DNA from: Bacteroidetes bacterium SB0662_bin_6
GTDB lineage: Bacteria > Bacteroidota > Rhodothermia > Rhodothermales > VXPQ01
DNA: 64,000 bases
Direction: 5' to 3'
NCBI GenBank assembly: GCA_009839485.1
Contig: VXPQ01000046.1
Location: 222,913 to 286,912, forward strand
Of this stretch, positions 50,983 to 59,482 are shown piece after piece (position 1 is the stretch's first letter; every line of letters starts with the position of its first letter). The notes beneath the pieces were generated by a model. That model made no database searches and had not been told where the DNA came from. It saw only the letters and a program-made list of their open reading frames with translations. Made by a program: the position numbers and the translations under genes.

Positions 50983-51584
50983 CCTTGCATGCCCCTTTTG
51001 TGTTGGCTTCGGCCTCGGAGCGCCGCCAGCGGCTGCTCCGGAATATGGGCATACGCTTCGAGGTGTGTCCAAGCCACGCCAACGAACAGGTCGAGCCTGG
51101 AATGGCCCCCGAAGACATGGTTCAGGTCCTTGCGCTCCGAAAAGCGCGTCATGTGGCGGCACAGTATCCCGATGCGCTTACCCTGGGAGCCGATACGGTG
51201 GTCGTACTATCAGGAGATATGCTGGGCAAACCGGACAGTCCCGCCGAGGCCGAACGGATGCTCAGGCGACTCAGTGGAGCCACGCATTCCGTATACACGG
51301 GAATCGCTCTCCTGCATCCTCCGTCGAACCGGACCGTACACACTTCCGAGCGCACGGACGTAACATTTCATACCTTAAGTGCTGCCGAAGTAACGGACTA
51401 TGTGGCATCGGGGTCGCCCCTCGACAAGGCCGGCGCCTATGGCATTCAGGACAACTACGGGCCATTTTTCGTGCGGCGTATCGCCGGAGACTACTACAAT
51501 GTCGTCGGATTGCCCCTTCATCGATTCTATCGGATTCTCAATGAGCACTTCCCCGACTTGCTTGCAGGAAATTACGGAGCATAA
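50979..51584 (+). CDS. maf: Maf-family nucleotide pyrophosphatase
   Basis: The 201-residue Maf protein hydrolyses non-canonical nucleoside triphosphates (dTTP/UTP or m7GTP class). ASASERRQRLLRNMGI (10-25) is the SxSxRR signature. LGADTVVVLSGDMLGKP (about 67-83) carries the catalytic Asp. The segment AYGIQDNYGPFFVRRIAGDYYNVVGLPL closes the fold. The normal length is 190-200. It starts inside the lnt stop (ATGA overlap). Confidence 0.94.
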   Translation: MTLHAPFVLASASERRQRLLRNMGIRFEVCPSHANEQVEPGMAPEDMVQVLALRKARHVAAQYPDALTLGADTVVVLSGDMLGKPDSPAEAERMLRRLSGATHSVYTGIALLHPPSNRTVHTSERTDVTFHTLSAAEVTDYVASGSPLDKAGAYGIQDNYGPFFVRRIAGDYYNVVGLPLHRFYRILNEHFPDLLAGNYGA

Positions 51585-51588
51585 CCCC

Positions 51589-52326
51589 ATGCCCGAATTA
51601 GCCGATCTGCGCATCCTTCTCATTCAGGCCCGCAACACGGAAGATATCCGTACGCAGGAGCAGGAATGCTTCCGCGAGCACTGTCGTGTGCGCGCCGATC
51701 AGATCACTGCCGTGAAGGTTCAGAGCGATCCGCTCGACGCAGATATACTGAACCATGCGGATGCGGTCATGATCGGGGGCGCCGGGGAATATTCGGCAAC
51801 CATGTCCTATCCCTGGATGCCGGCCCTTACCGACCTGATCCGCCGGATTGCCGACCGCGGCATGCCCGCCTTCGGATCATGCTGGGGGCATCAGATCATC
51901 GCCGGGGCCCTGGGGGGGCGCGTCATTCACGACTCCGCCCTCGCGGAAATCGGATGCGGCCCCATGATGCTGACCGAAGCGGGAAAGCAGGACCCTGTGT
52001 TCGGCAATTTTCCCGAACGTTTTCTTGCAAATATGGGACATCACGACCGGGTAAGCGAACTTCCCCCGGGGGCCGTGGAACTGGTCGTCTCCGAAACGCA
52101 GGGCAATCAGGCTTTTCGGATGGGCGACCTGCCGATCTACGGCACGCAATTTCACAGCGAGCTGGATGCAAGCCGAATGCGCGAACGGTTCTACAGATAT
52201 CGGTGGAATTATCCCGAACTGGCCGATGAGGAGACGTTCCATGCCCTTCAGGAAGGCCTCGCCGAAACCACCGAGGTAGACAACCTGCTGCACGATTTCC
52301 TGATGGAGACGGTGATCGGGAGATAG
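51589..52326 (+). CDS. Class I glutamine amidotransferase-like protein
   Basis: The 245-residue protein has the type 1 GATase fold. The nucleophile elbow is FGSCWGHQIIAGALGG (Cys about 98); the His of the triad is in YGTQFHSELD and a Glu follows within that stretch (HSEL). MIGGAGEYSA is the oxyanion strand. Stand-alone members act as glutaminases or GMP-synthase-like amidases; the partner is not evident. It begins 4 bp after maf with GGAG upstream. The C-terminal helical tail (about 200-245) has no motif I recognise. Confidence 0.88.
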   Translation: MPELADLRILLIQARNTEDIRTQEQECFREHCRVRADQITAVKVQSDPLDADILNHADAVMIGGAGEYSATMSYPWMPALTDLIRRIADRGMPAFGSCWGHQIIAGALGGRVIHDSALAEIGCGPMMLTEAGKQDPVFGNFPERFLANMGHHDRVSELPPGAVELVVSETQGNQAFRMGDLPIYGTQFHSELDASRMRERFYRYRWNYPELADEETFHALQEGLAETTEVDNLLHDFLMETVIGR

Positions 52327-52334
52327 AGCACAGC

Positions 52335-52715
52335 TCAGGATTGCCCGCTCCGGTCGGCAAGGCGGTACACGGCCTCCGCATAATCGGCGGTGCCGCCCAC
52401 CGGCGGATTGCGTTTGCGCACCGTGACTTCAATGCACTCCAGGCCGGAATACGCCTCGCGAATTTCGTGCGCAATGAGAAAGGCCAGTTTCTCGATCAGG
52501 TAGAACCGGTTGCGCAAAACGATCTCCTGCACCAACCGGTACACGTGTTCGTAGTCCACGGTATGGGCCAATTCGTCGGTTCGGGCCGCCTCTTCGAAAT
52601 CAAGCGTCATGGCGACATCCACTTCGTAGCGCCCCCCGATACGATGTTCTTCCTGCATCACTCCGTGGTGCGCATAGAACACTGCATTGACCAATTTGAC
52701 CGTTCCGTTCGCCAT
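52335..52715 (-). CDS. folB: Dihydroneopterin aldolase
   Basis: The 126-residue folate-pathway enzyme converts 7,8-dihydroneopterin to 6-hydroxymethyl-dihydropterin. The N-terminal strand and loop VKLVNAVFYAHHGVMQEEHRIGGRYEVDV (6-34) hold the conserved Tyr/His and Glu. The pterin anchor is in TDELAHTVDYEHVY, the LIEKLAFLIA helix carries the conserved Glu and Lys, and VTVRKRNPPVGG closes the active site. ATG 52715 gives the standard length. Other folate genes are not nearby. It is convergent with the amidotransferase (8 bp between). Confidence 0.94.
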   Translation of the reverse strand: MANGTVKLVNAVFYAHHGVMQEEHRIGGRYEVDVAMTLDFEEAARTDELAHTVDYEHVYRLVQEIVLRNRFYLIEKLAFLIAHEIREAYSGLECIEVTVRKRNPPVGGTADYAEAVYRLADRSGQS

Positions 52716-52743
52716 AAGCCGACTATGTGGAATGATTGCAGGA

Positions 52744-53739
52744 TTAAAACTGAAGCGCCTCAAGCAGGGCCGCATCTGCAGGATCGAGCGTCCCGGTGCG
52801 GTGCCGGGCTCTGAGTTTCGACACGAAAAGGGTACCGTACAAGCCCAATACCGTGTCTGCCCGGCGGCGATGTTCATCGAACCGAAGCACGACCTCCGCA
52901 TCCCGGAATTCGTCGGGAACATACACCTGCCTCGGCCCATGCGGGCCTGGCGGGGCCATTGCCGGAAAGCTTTTTCCGGGTTCGAACACCTTGTTACCGA
53001 AATGGCATCCTACACACTGCACCGGGGATTTCAGTGCCCGGGGCGGCGTGGACGTTCCGCGCGCCAGCGCGCCATCTTTTCCATATACGAAAAAATCCCA
53101 GAATTCGTCCGCACGCTTACGCATCACGGTGGTTTCGGTCAGCGCATCGTCCAGATAATGCTCCCCGAAAAAGATCGTACCCACCGGGTACAGGATGCGC
53201 CCGTCTCCTTCCGCCACACCCCGGAGTGCGGTGCGCACCGCTTCTTCGCGTACATAAATGCGCCGCTCCGCGGTCGTCATAACCCCATGTAATGCAACCT
53301 GCATCCAGGCAGAGTCGGGAGTGAACCCCGCGCTGTCGGCAAAAGCACGGAGAGAAAGCGGAATCCCGCGCGCCTGATTATAGGAGCGATCGATGAAGAC
53401 CTCCAGTTCCTCCCACTCGATGCGGCCGTTGCCGTCGGCATCGCGGAGCTGATCGAAAACGGCAGGTTGATGCTGTGCGAACACGTCGAGATCGAGATAA
53501 AAACGCCCGGAAAAGTCATGGAGCATGCCGGCCTCGAAAGGGTCGGCGGCTTGCGGCGCTACGTACCCGCCAAAATAGTATTGCAGGAAACGATGCGGCT
53601 CGGACTGGTCCACGGACAGGCGCATGAAGGAGTCGGGAAGGTCCGATTCGTCCGGACCGGCGCACGCGCACAGCAGCATGGACAAGGCCATCCCGAGCAC
53701 GAACTCCCGACCGGAAAACATCTTCTTCCCGCTCTTCAT
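52744..53739 (-). CDS. Monoheme c-type lipoprotein with EF-hand
   Basis: A 331-residue lipoprotein with FVLGMALSMLLCAC as signal and lipobox. Residues about 103-114 read DADGNGRIEWEE, a complete 12-residue EF-hand loop for calcium. A single CVGCH motif (about 248-252) would bind one covalent heme. The surrounding sequence is hydrophilic, with RILYPVGTIFFGEHY before it and FPAMAPPGPHGPRQVYVPDEF after it. I do not recognise the family. It follows the multiheme-TPR gene by 34 bp, so the two probably work together in periplasmic electron transfer. FolB starts 28 bp farther on. Confidence 0.75.
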   Translation of the reverse strand: MKSGKKMFSGREFVLGMALSMLLCACAGPDESDLPDSFMRLSVDQSEPHRFLQYYFGGYVAPQAADPFEAGMLHDFSGRFYLDLDVFAQHQPAVFDQLRDADGNGRIEWEELEVFIDRSYNQARGIPLSLRAFADSAGFTPDSAWMQVALHGVMTTAERRIYVREEAVRTALRGVAEGDGRILYPVGTIFFGEHYLDDALTETTVMRKRADEFWDFFVYGKDGALARGTSTPPRALKSPVQCVGCHFGNKVFEPGKSFPAMAPPGPHGPRQVYVPDEFRDAEVVLRFDEHRRRADTVLGLYGTLFVSKLRARHRTGTLDPADAALLEALQF

Positions 53740-53773
53740 GATACACGGATATTGAGCATGTAACCAGAGTATC

Positions 53774-55900
53774 CTATAACTCTTCCGGGGACGGCGGGTC
53801 CTGTAAGCCGTCACCGCCTGTGTCAGAAGCAAGAAATCGATCCAGCAACGCCTGAGCGCGGAGATCGCCCGGATGGTATCGAAGCAGCGTACGCAAGGTG
53901 CGAACAGCTTCGTCCGTACGTCCAAGCTCCCCGTATGCAACGGCAAGATTGCCGAGGGCAGGCGTAAAATCCGGCTGTTTCTCAACAGCCCGGTTCAAAA
54001 ACCGGAGCGCTCCCTCCCAGTCCTGCTCCTGCATCTCGATGGCGGCCGCATTGACCAGTGCAGGAACAAGATCGGGGTCCAGCGCAAGCGCCCGGTCGAA
54101 GAATCGCCCCGCCTCCTCGAACCGTCCTGTTTCAAGATACAGAAACCCGAGGTCGTTCCAGGAGGCCGGATGATGCACCGGGTCTTCATCCAGTCCCGCC
54201 AGCCATGCCGATTCGGCTTCCGCAAAGCGGGCGGCTGCATAAAACGCTTCCGCAAGTTTCAGATGAGCCTCCGTAAAGGCCGGCTGCATTTCCACGGCGC
54301 GCCTGAGTGCGCCAATCGCCTCGCCCGGGCGATCGGCGCGCAGCAAAGCCACTCCCAACCAATACCGGATGGGGACATCCTCTTCATACACCGAAGCGGC
54401 TTCCGAAAGCGCCGCCACCGATTCCTCCACCCGCCCCTGTTCCAACAGCGCTCTTCCCAGAGCAAGACGGGCTTCGGCATGATCGGCCCCGGCCCGGAAG
54501 CCGGCTTCCACCTTGACGATCACCGAGTCGAGGTACAACGGCAAGGCGTGAATCTGGTCGTAAAACGCAAAATAGGCAGCGGCTTCCTCAAGCAATCCAA
54601 GCCCTTGCCCTGTCTCACCGGGAGGCGCTGTCGCCCGCACCAGCCGGAAGGGCTCGGGGCGCACGAACACGCGCTCGATATCTTCCGGGGCGACGGCAGG
54701 CGGCAGTTCACGGCGTATCCAGTGATCCGTAAACGTGACGTGCGGAATGTCGCTCGCACCGCTCGAACGAAGATGGCACGCCACACAGTCCCCGGTCATG
54801 GCTTCTGCTTCGGTATGCGCGCTTTCACGCCCGCACACTCCCACCTGCTCCTCTGTCCCTCCCGGAGCATGACATCCTGCACATACCGCATTGAAATGAC
54901 TGTTTCCCAACTCAGCGACCGGAACATGCGGATCGTGGCACGTCGTGCAGGTCATATCGCTTTCCCGGAAACAGGCGCTCTTTTCAAGGCGGAGCGCATG
55001 GCTCGCAATGCCGAAACGTTCCGGATCATTCACCTGATCGGCCGTAACGAATATGCTGCGATGGGCATCGAGGGACGCGCCGGGCCGGTACGTGGAAGGC
55101 GTTTCCCCGGGTTTGAACACGGTAGTGCCCGAAAGATGGCACTGGCGGCAAACGGACAGTTGATCGCCGCGAGACAGCCGGGCCGGATGCACGATGGAGG
55201 AATCCGGGTTGCCGGCTGCCGGTCCAAGCCCGGCCAATCGCAGATTAATATGCGTGCTGCCCGGCCCATGGCAGCGTTCGCACGTAATCCCGTCGGATAC
55301 GTCCCGATAGTGATCGAACGTGAACCGGCTGTGCCCGGAAAACCCGTTGTGGCAAGCCATGCATTCCGCCACGACAGGCCGGCTGAAACGCAGGTTTTCC
55401 TGGTCGTAGGAAGGGCTCAGATCCCACCGGCGGCGCTCGACATACCAGGTAAGGGGCATCTCCGTCAAATGCCCGTTCACATTCGCCAGATACGAGCGTG
55501 TGTGATTCCCGGATCCAATCACCCACTCGACGGGATGCACCCGCTCGTACGTCGTTTGTCCCGCCGCATCAAGGCGGTACTCGCGCTGGAACAGCGTATC
55601 CGCATGAACAAAGGCCTCGTAGTAGAAATTCGAGGCTTCGTGGTAGATCGGCGGACCCGGCAGCATCTCCGGAGCAGAAGCCGTGTCAAACCGGGACATG
55701 GACCGACCCATCCCGGTCCGATGATAGGACAGGTAGTATTCCTCGTGACAGGATGCACATGCTTCGTCGCCTGCATACGCTGCAACGGACGCCCCCTGCG
55801 ACGAGGCATCTCCCCGAGGCGGCCCTTCGCCGGTGGCGCATCCGGCCAGCACCGCCAGCAGGGCAAAGACGATGTGCGGCCGAATCGGCGGCCCGTGCAT
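53774..55900 (-). CDS. Heptaheme c-type cytochrome fused to tetratricopeptide repeats
   Basis: A 708-residue lipoprotein (LAVLAGC, Cys21). The first 400 residues carry seven CXXCH heme sites: CASCH (48-52), CMACH, CERCH, CRQCH, CTTCH, CAGCH and CVACH. The layout, with ECMACHNGFSGHSRFTFDHY and ITCERCHGPGSTHINLR, resembles the cytochrome c554/hydroxylamine-oxidoreductase-like DmsE/doxX-type multiheme group. From about 440 to 690 there are six or so TPRs (ALGRALLEQGRVEESVAALSEA, YWLGVALLRADRPGEAIGALR, NDLGFLYLETGRFEEAGRFFDRAL, GNLAVAYGELGRTDEAVRTLR). Exported multiheme-TPR proteins of this kind are common in marine Bacteroidota and Planctomycetes, but their substrates are unknown. Confidence 0.88.
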   Translation of the reverse strand: MHGPPIRPHIVFALLAVLAGCATGEGPPRGDASSQGASVAAYAGDEACASCHEEYYLSYHRTGMGRSMSRFDTASAPEMLPGPPIYHEASNFYYEAFVHADTLFQREYRLDAAGQTTYERVHPVEWVIGSGNHTRSYLANVNGHLTEMPLTWYVERRRWDLSPSYDQENLRFSRPVVAECMACHNGFSGHSRFTFDHYRDVSDGITCERCHGPGSTHINLRLAGLGPAAGNPDSSIVHPARLSRGDQLSVCRQCHLSGTTVFKPGETPSTYRPGASLDAHRSIFVTADQVNDPERFGIASHALRLEKSACFRESDMTCTTCHDPHVPVAELGNSHFNAVCAGCHAPGGTEEQVGVCGRESAHTEAEAMTGDCVACHLRSSGASDIPHVTFTDHWIRRELPPAVAPEDIERVFVRPEPFRLVRATAPPGETGQGLGLLEEAAAYFAFYDQIHALPLYLDSVIVKVEAGFRAGADHAEARLALGRALLEQGRVEESVAALSEAASVYEEDVPIRYWLGVALLRADRPGEAIGALRRAVEMQPAFTEAHLKLAEAFYAAARFAEAESAWLAGLDEDPVHHPASWNDLGFLYLETGRFEEAGRFFDRALALDPDLVPALVNAAAIEMQEQDWEGALRFLNRAVEKQPDFTPALGNLAVAYGELGRTDEAVRTLRTLLRYHPGDLRAQALLDRFLASDTGGDGLQDPPSPEEL

Positions 55901-56208
55901 TATCTCCTCGACGTAAGCGCCCCCAGAACAACGCCGGCCAGAAAGGAAACCAGCAGCGCGGTTCCGGGATGTTTTTTGGCGTAGGTGCGTACTGAACCGT
56001 ACGTTTCGTTGGCGTAATCCGAAACGCGAGAGGCCGTACGCAGAAACTGCTCGTACGCTTCCGTAACCATGTGTTCCACATCCTCGAGTTGCGCCTTTTC
56101 CTCCGGAGTCATCGGTTCGTCGCTGGAATCCGCCGGCTCCCCGTTGAGTGGATCGACCGGAGGGGTCTTGTCGTCCGGTTTGCTTTTCGAAGATTTTTGA
56201 GCAGGCAT
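55900..56208 (-). CDS. Small DUF883/ElaB-like membrane protein
   Basis: This 102-residue protein has a charged N-terminus (1-45, rich in Asp, Glu, Pro and Lys), an amphipathic helix (EEKAQLEDVEHMVTEAYEQFLRTASRVSDYANETY) and a C-terminal membrane anchor, KKHPGTALLVSFLAGVVLGALTSRR. The anchor ending in basic residues is the ElaB/DUF883 pattern, ribosome- or membrane-associated in E. coli. It overlaps the first base of the cytochrome gene and so is cotranscribed with it. Compare the YqjD-like protein at 44136. Confidence 0.65.
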   Translation of the reverse strand: MPAQKSSKSKPDDKTPPVDPLNGEPADSSDEPMTPEEKAQLEDVEHMVTEAYEQFLRTASRVSDYANETYGSVRTYAKKHPGTALLVSFLAGVVLGALTSRR

Positions 56209-56452
56209 AGTTCAGGGCCGATGGTTCCGGTCAATAATTTACGGGAGGGTGCGTTACAACGGGGTTACACGCGCCAAAAATGTTTTTTTTCCACACCCGG
56301 CCGGATATTATCCAAAAAGCATGGCTTTGCTGCAACATATTCGGCGGTTGGTTGGTACGGTGCAGCAGCGTTTCCCCATGTTTTCGATTGCCTTGTCATT
56401 GCCCGCCGCTTCCTTCGCGGCAAGCGCAAAACGATATATTGCTTCCACCTGT

Positions 56453-59400
56453 ATGCGTTACCTCCTGACGCTTCTCGTTACGGCGCTTGTTTTCCTGTGT
56501 GCCATGCCTGCGGGAGATGCATCGGGACAGGACACGCCCGGTTCTGCCCCGGAACGGGCAGAGCGCGCTTTTGTCGAGGCGCACGCACTCTATACGACCC
56601 GTCTGTACCGCGAAGCGATCCAGGCCTTTGCCGACTTCCGGAGAAGTCATCCCGATCATCTCCATGCGATCGACGCCCTGTATTATGAAGCCGAAGCCCA
56701 TCTGGCTCTCGGCTTTCACGACGAAGCGATCGCACTCTTCGAACGACTGGAAACAGAATACCCCGGACATCCCCTCGCTTCAAAATCCCGTCTGGCTCTC
56801 GGTAATTTCTTCTACCTGAACGAGGAATATGATCAGGCGCTTGGCGTATTCTCGAACCTGCTCGACGACGATCCGAAGCCGGACATTGCAGCAAAAACCC
56901 TGTACCGCATGGGCGCTTCGGCGCGGTATCTTGACCGGAACGAGGAAGCCCTCGGGTATTTCGAGCGAGCCGCCAACGAGCACCGGGAAACCGAGTATGC
57001 CCCCGTTGCCCTGTACGCAAGCGGATACACCCGGATCGGGCTGGAACGCTACGACGAGGCCGCCGAAGCGCTCGAGCTTCTTGCCGCGCGCTATCCGGAA
57101 TCGCCTCATGTACGGAATATCGGACTGGCGCTGGCCGAAGTGTACTACGAACTCGGCGATTACGATCGGGTGTTGTCGGAAATCGAAAGGCGTGTCGGCG
57201 GACTGGATGAAGCCGGGCGGGAACGTGCGCTCTTCCTGCAAGCGGAATCCCTCAATCAGTTGCGCGACAGCGAGCAGGCAATCGTGCACTACCGGCGCTT
57301 CCTCGATCGCTACCCCGGGAGCGCCTACGAGCGGCGTGCGATCTATGGCCTTGGATGGAATTACTATTTCGAGGGCGTACACCAGTGGGCCGCCGAACGG
57401 TTCGCGGAAGTGCGAGACGGCCACAATGACGATCTGGCCGCCCGCGCCACGTACTACGAAGCCATTAACCAGGACCTTGCCCTCGAACCCCTTGCAGCGA
57501 TTGCGCTCCTTGAAAGCTTTTTATCGCAATGGCCGGAGCATGAACTTTCGACTCATGCCCATTTCGAACTCGCTGTCCTGTATTACCGGCAACATCGCTG
57601 GGACGACGCCTATCGCGTTTTTGGCGTAATGCAGGAGACCTGGCCGGGGCACGACCTTGCCGGAGAAGCAGCGTACTACCGAGCCAATGCGGCCATCGCA
57701 CTGGGTAATTTTGAGGAGGCCTTCAGCCATTTCGACCGGGCCGTCAATGCAGGAGCCGCTTCCGAGCGCCTGCGGGAAGAAGTACGTTTTCAGCGCGCCT
57801 GGCTATCGTACCGCAGCGCATCGTATCGGGAAGCAATGTATGGATTCCTGGAGATCCATGAGTTGTCGCCCCGGTCGGAGCGTGGTCAGGAAGCATTGTT
57901 CTGGGCTGCCGAAAGTATCTATCAACTCGATAACATGGCCCGCGCAGAAGAACTCTTTACGCGGTACATCCGGGACGTCCCTGAAGGAAAACACGTTACG
58001 GCTGCCTGGTATGCGCTCGGCTGGACACATTTCCGGCGCAGCCGGTACGGGGACGCGGTGGAAGCGTTTCAGGTATTCCTGGACCGGCACCGCACTTCCG
58101 ATGAAGATGGATTTGTTTCCTATCATACCGATGTCCTTCTGCGCCTTGCTGATAGCTACTATGCATTAAAGCAATACACAAATGCAATCAGGACGTACCG
58201 GCTTGTTGGAGACCAAGGGGGCGACTACGCGCTGTACCAGATTGCGCAAGCCTTCGACCATGCGGGCGAAGCCTATGAAGCCGTAAGCGCATTCCGGGAA
58301 TTACTGGAATTTCATCCGGGCAGCCAGTGGGCCCAGGAAGCCCGCTACAGCCTGGGCCATCTCTTCTTCAGAAATCAGGATTATGACCAGGCCGTCGAGG
58401 AATACAACGCCCTGCTCAGAACCTGGCCCCGGGACCCACTGGCTGCGAAAGCGCAATACGGAATCGGGGACGCCCTGTTCAATGCCGGGCGCGCCGAAGA
58501 AGCCGTAGGCGCCTATCGCGTGGTGCTCGAAGAATATCCCGGCAGTACATACGTTTCCGATGCCGCAGCCGGCATCCAGATCGCCCTGCTTTCCACGGGC
58601 GACACAGAAGCGGCGGCAGCATTTCTCGATGAATTTGCCGAGCAAAATCCGGATTCGCCGGTCACCGATGAGCTCCGGTTCCGGCTGGCTGAAATCAACC
58701 TGCAAAGCGGACAAACGGACGAAGCCCTCACCAGACTACTTGATTTCATTCAGCAAAGCAGCAACGAATACCTGCTTTCGGAGACCCACTATTACCTCGG
58801 CATCATTTTCGAAGAACGCGACCAGCATGAGGAAGCGATTCCGCATTTCGTACAGGTGATCGAGGAATACTCCGGAAGCGAACGCTTTCCGGACGCATCC
58901 CGTCGGCTTGGCGGCATCTACCTGCAAGGGGAGCGCACACTGGAAGCGCTTGATGTTTTTCAGTATCTCGAATCCGACAGTGACGGGGACCAGCGGCTTG
59001 TAGCGGAAGCCCGCTACGGTCAGGGTATGGCCCTGCTCCAACTGGGTCGGTCGGAAGAAGCGGAACAGTTGCTCCAGGATGCCATCGATGCGGCGCCTGA
59101 CGCCGTGGAAACGTACCCGGCATATCTTGGTCTTGCCCGCGTATATCAGGAAACCGAACGCTACGGGGATGCCGAGCCGCTGTACCGGCATGTGGCACGC
59201 AACAGCCGGGATGAGACAGGTGCGGAAGCGCTGTACCGTCTCGGTGTACTATTGAGAGAAACGGGACAGGCCGAACAGGCCCTGGAGGAATTCGGGCGGC
59301 TGCCTGTGCTGTTCCTCGGATTCAACGAATGGGTCGCTCGCGGCTATCTGGAACAGGCCCGCGCCTTTCAGGCGCTCGGGGAGATAGGGGAAGCCGCCAG

Positions 59401-59479
59401 TATGTACGATCTCGTGCTCAGCGAATTCGGGGGAACCCCCCACGCAGTAATCGCCGAACAGGAAAAAGAAGCGCTCTAA
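56453..59479 (+). CDS. Large periplasmic TPR protein
   Basis: A 1008-residue protein starting MRYLLTLLVTALVFLCAMPAGDASGQ, a signal peptide. The frame is open upstream to 56249 but the signal peptide decides the start. The whole mature chain is tetratricopeptide repeats (EAHALYTTRLYREAIQAFADF, DALYYEAEAHLALGFHDEAIALFERLETEYPGH, about 25 units with the YPxS/A spacers of the BamD/YbgF kind). No catalytic domain is visible. It would act as a scaffold in the periplasm or at the outer membrane. The outer-membrane barrel gene begins 3 bp later, so they form a unit. Confidence 0.85.
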   Translation: MRYLLTLLVTALVFLCAMPAGDASGQDTPGSAPERAERAFVEAHALYTTRLYREAIQAFADFRRSHPDHLHAIDALYYEAEAHLALGFHDEAIALFERLETEYPGHPLASKSRLALGNFFYLNEEYDQALGVFSNLLDDDPKPDIAAKTLYRMGASARYLDRNEEALGYFERAANEHRETEYAPVALYASGYTRIGLERYDEAAEALELLAARYPESPHVRNIGLALAEVYYELGDYDRVLSEIERRVGGLDEAGRERALFLQAESLNQLRDSEQAIVHYRRFLDRYPGSAYERRAIYGLGWNYYFEGVHQWAAERFAEVRDGHNDDLAARATYYEAINQDLALEPLAAIALLESFLSQWPEHELSTHAHFELAVLYYRQHRWDDAYRVFGVMQETWPGHDLAGEAAYYRANAAIALGNFEEAFSHFDRAVNAGAASERLREEVRFQRAWLSYRSASYREAMYGFLEIHELSPRSERGQEALFWAAESIYQLDNMARAEELFTRYIRDVPEGKHVTAAWYALGWTHFRRSRYGDAVEAFQVFLDRHRTSDEDGFVSYHTDVLLRLADSYYALKQYTNAIRTYRLVGDQGGDYALYQIAQAFDHAGEAYEAVSAFRELLEFHPGSQWAQEARYSLGHLFFRNQDYDQAVEEYNALLRTWPRDPLAAKAQYGIGDALFNAGRAEEAVGAYRVVLEEYPGSTYVSDAAAGIQIALLSTGDTEAAAAFLDEFAEQNPDSPVTDELRFRLAEINLQSGQTDEALTRLLDFIQQSSNEYLLSETHYYLGIIFEERDQHEEAIPHFVQVIEEYSGSERFPDASRRLGGIYLQGERTLEALDVFQYLESDSDGDQRLVAEARYGQGMALLQLGRSEEAEQLLQDAIDAAPDAVETYPAYLGLARVYQETERYGDAEPLYRHVARNSRDETGAEALYRLGVLLRETGQAEQALEEFGRLPVLFLGFNEWVARGYLEQARAFQALGEIGEAASMYDLVLSEFGGTPHAVIAEQEKEAL

Positions 59480-59482
59480 CCC

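Noticed and set aside
53873..55984. 703-codon rightward frame opposite the multiheme cytochrome
   Set aside because: The minus strand has seven CXXCH motifs, a lipobox and TPRs; the plus frame has none of these.
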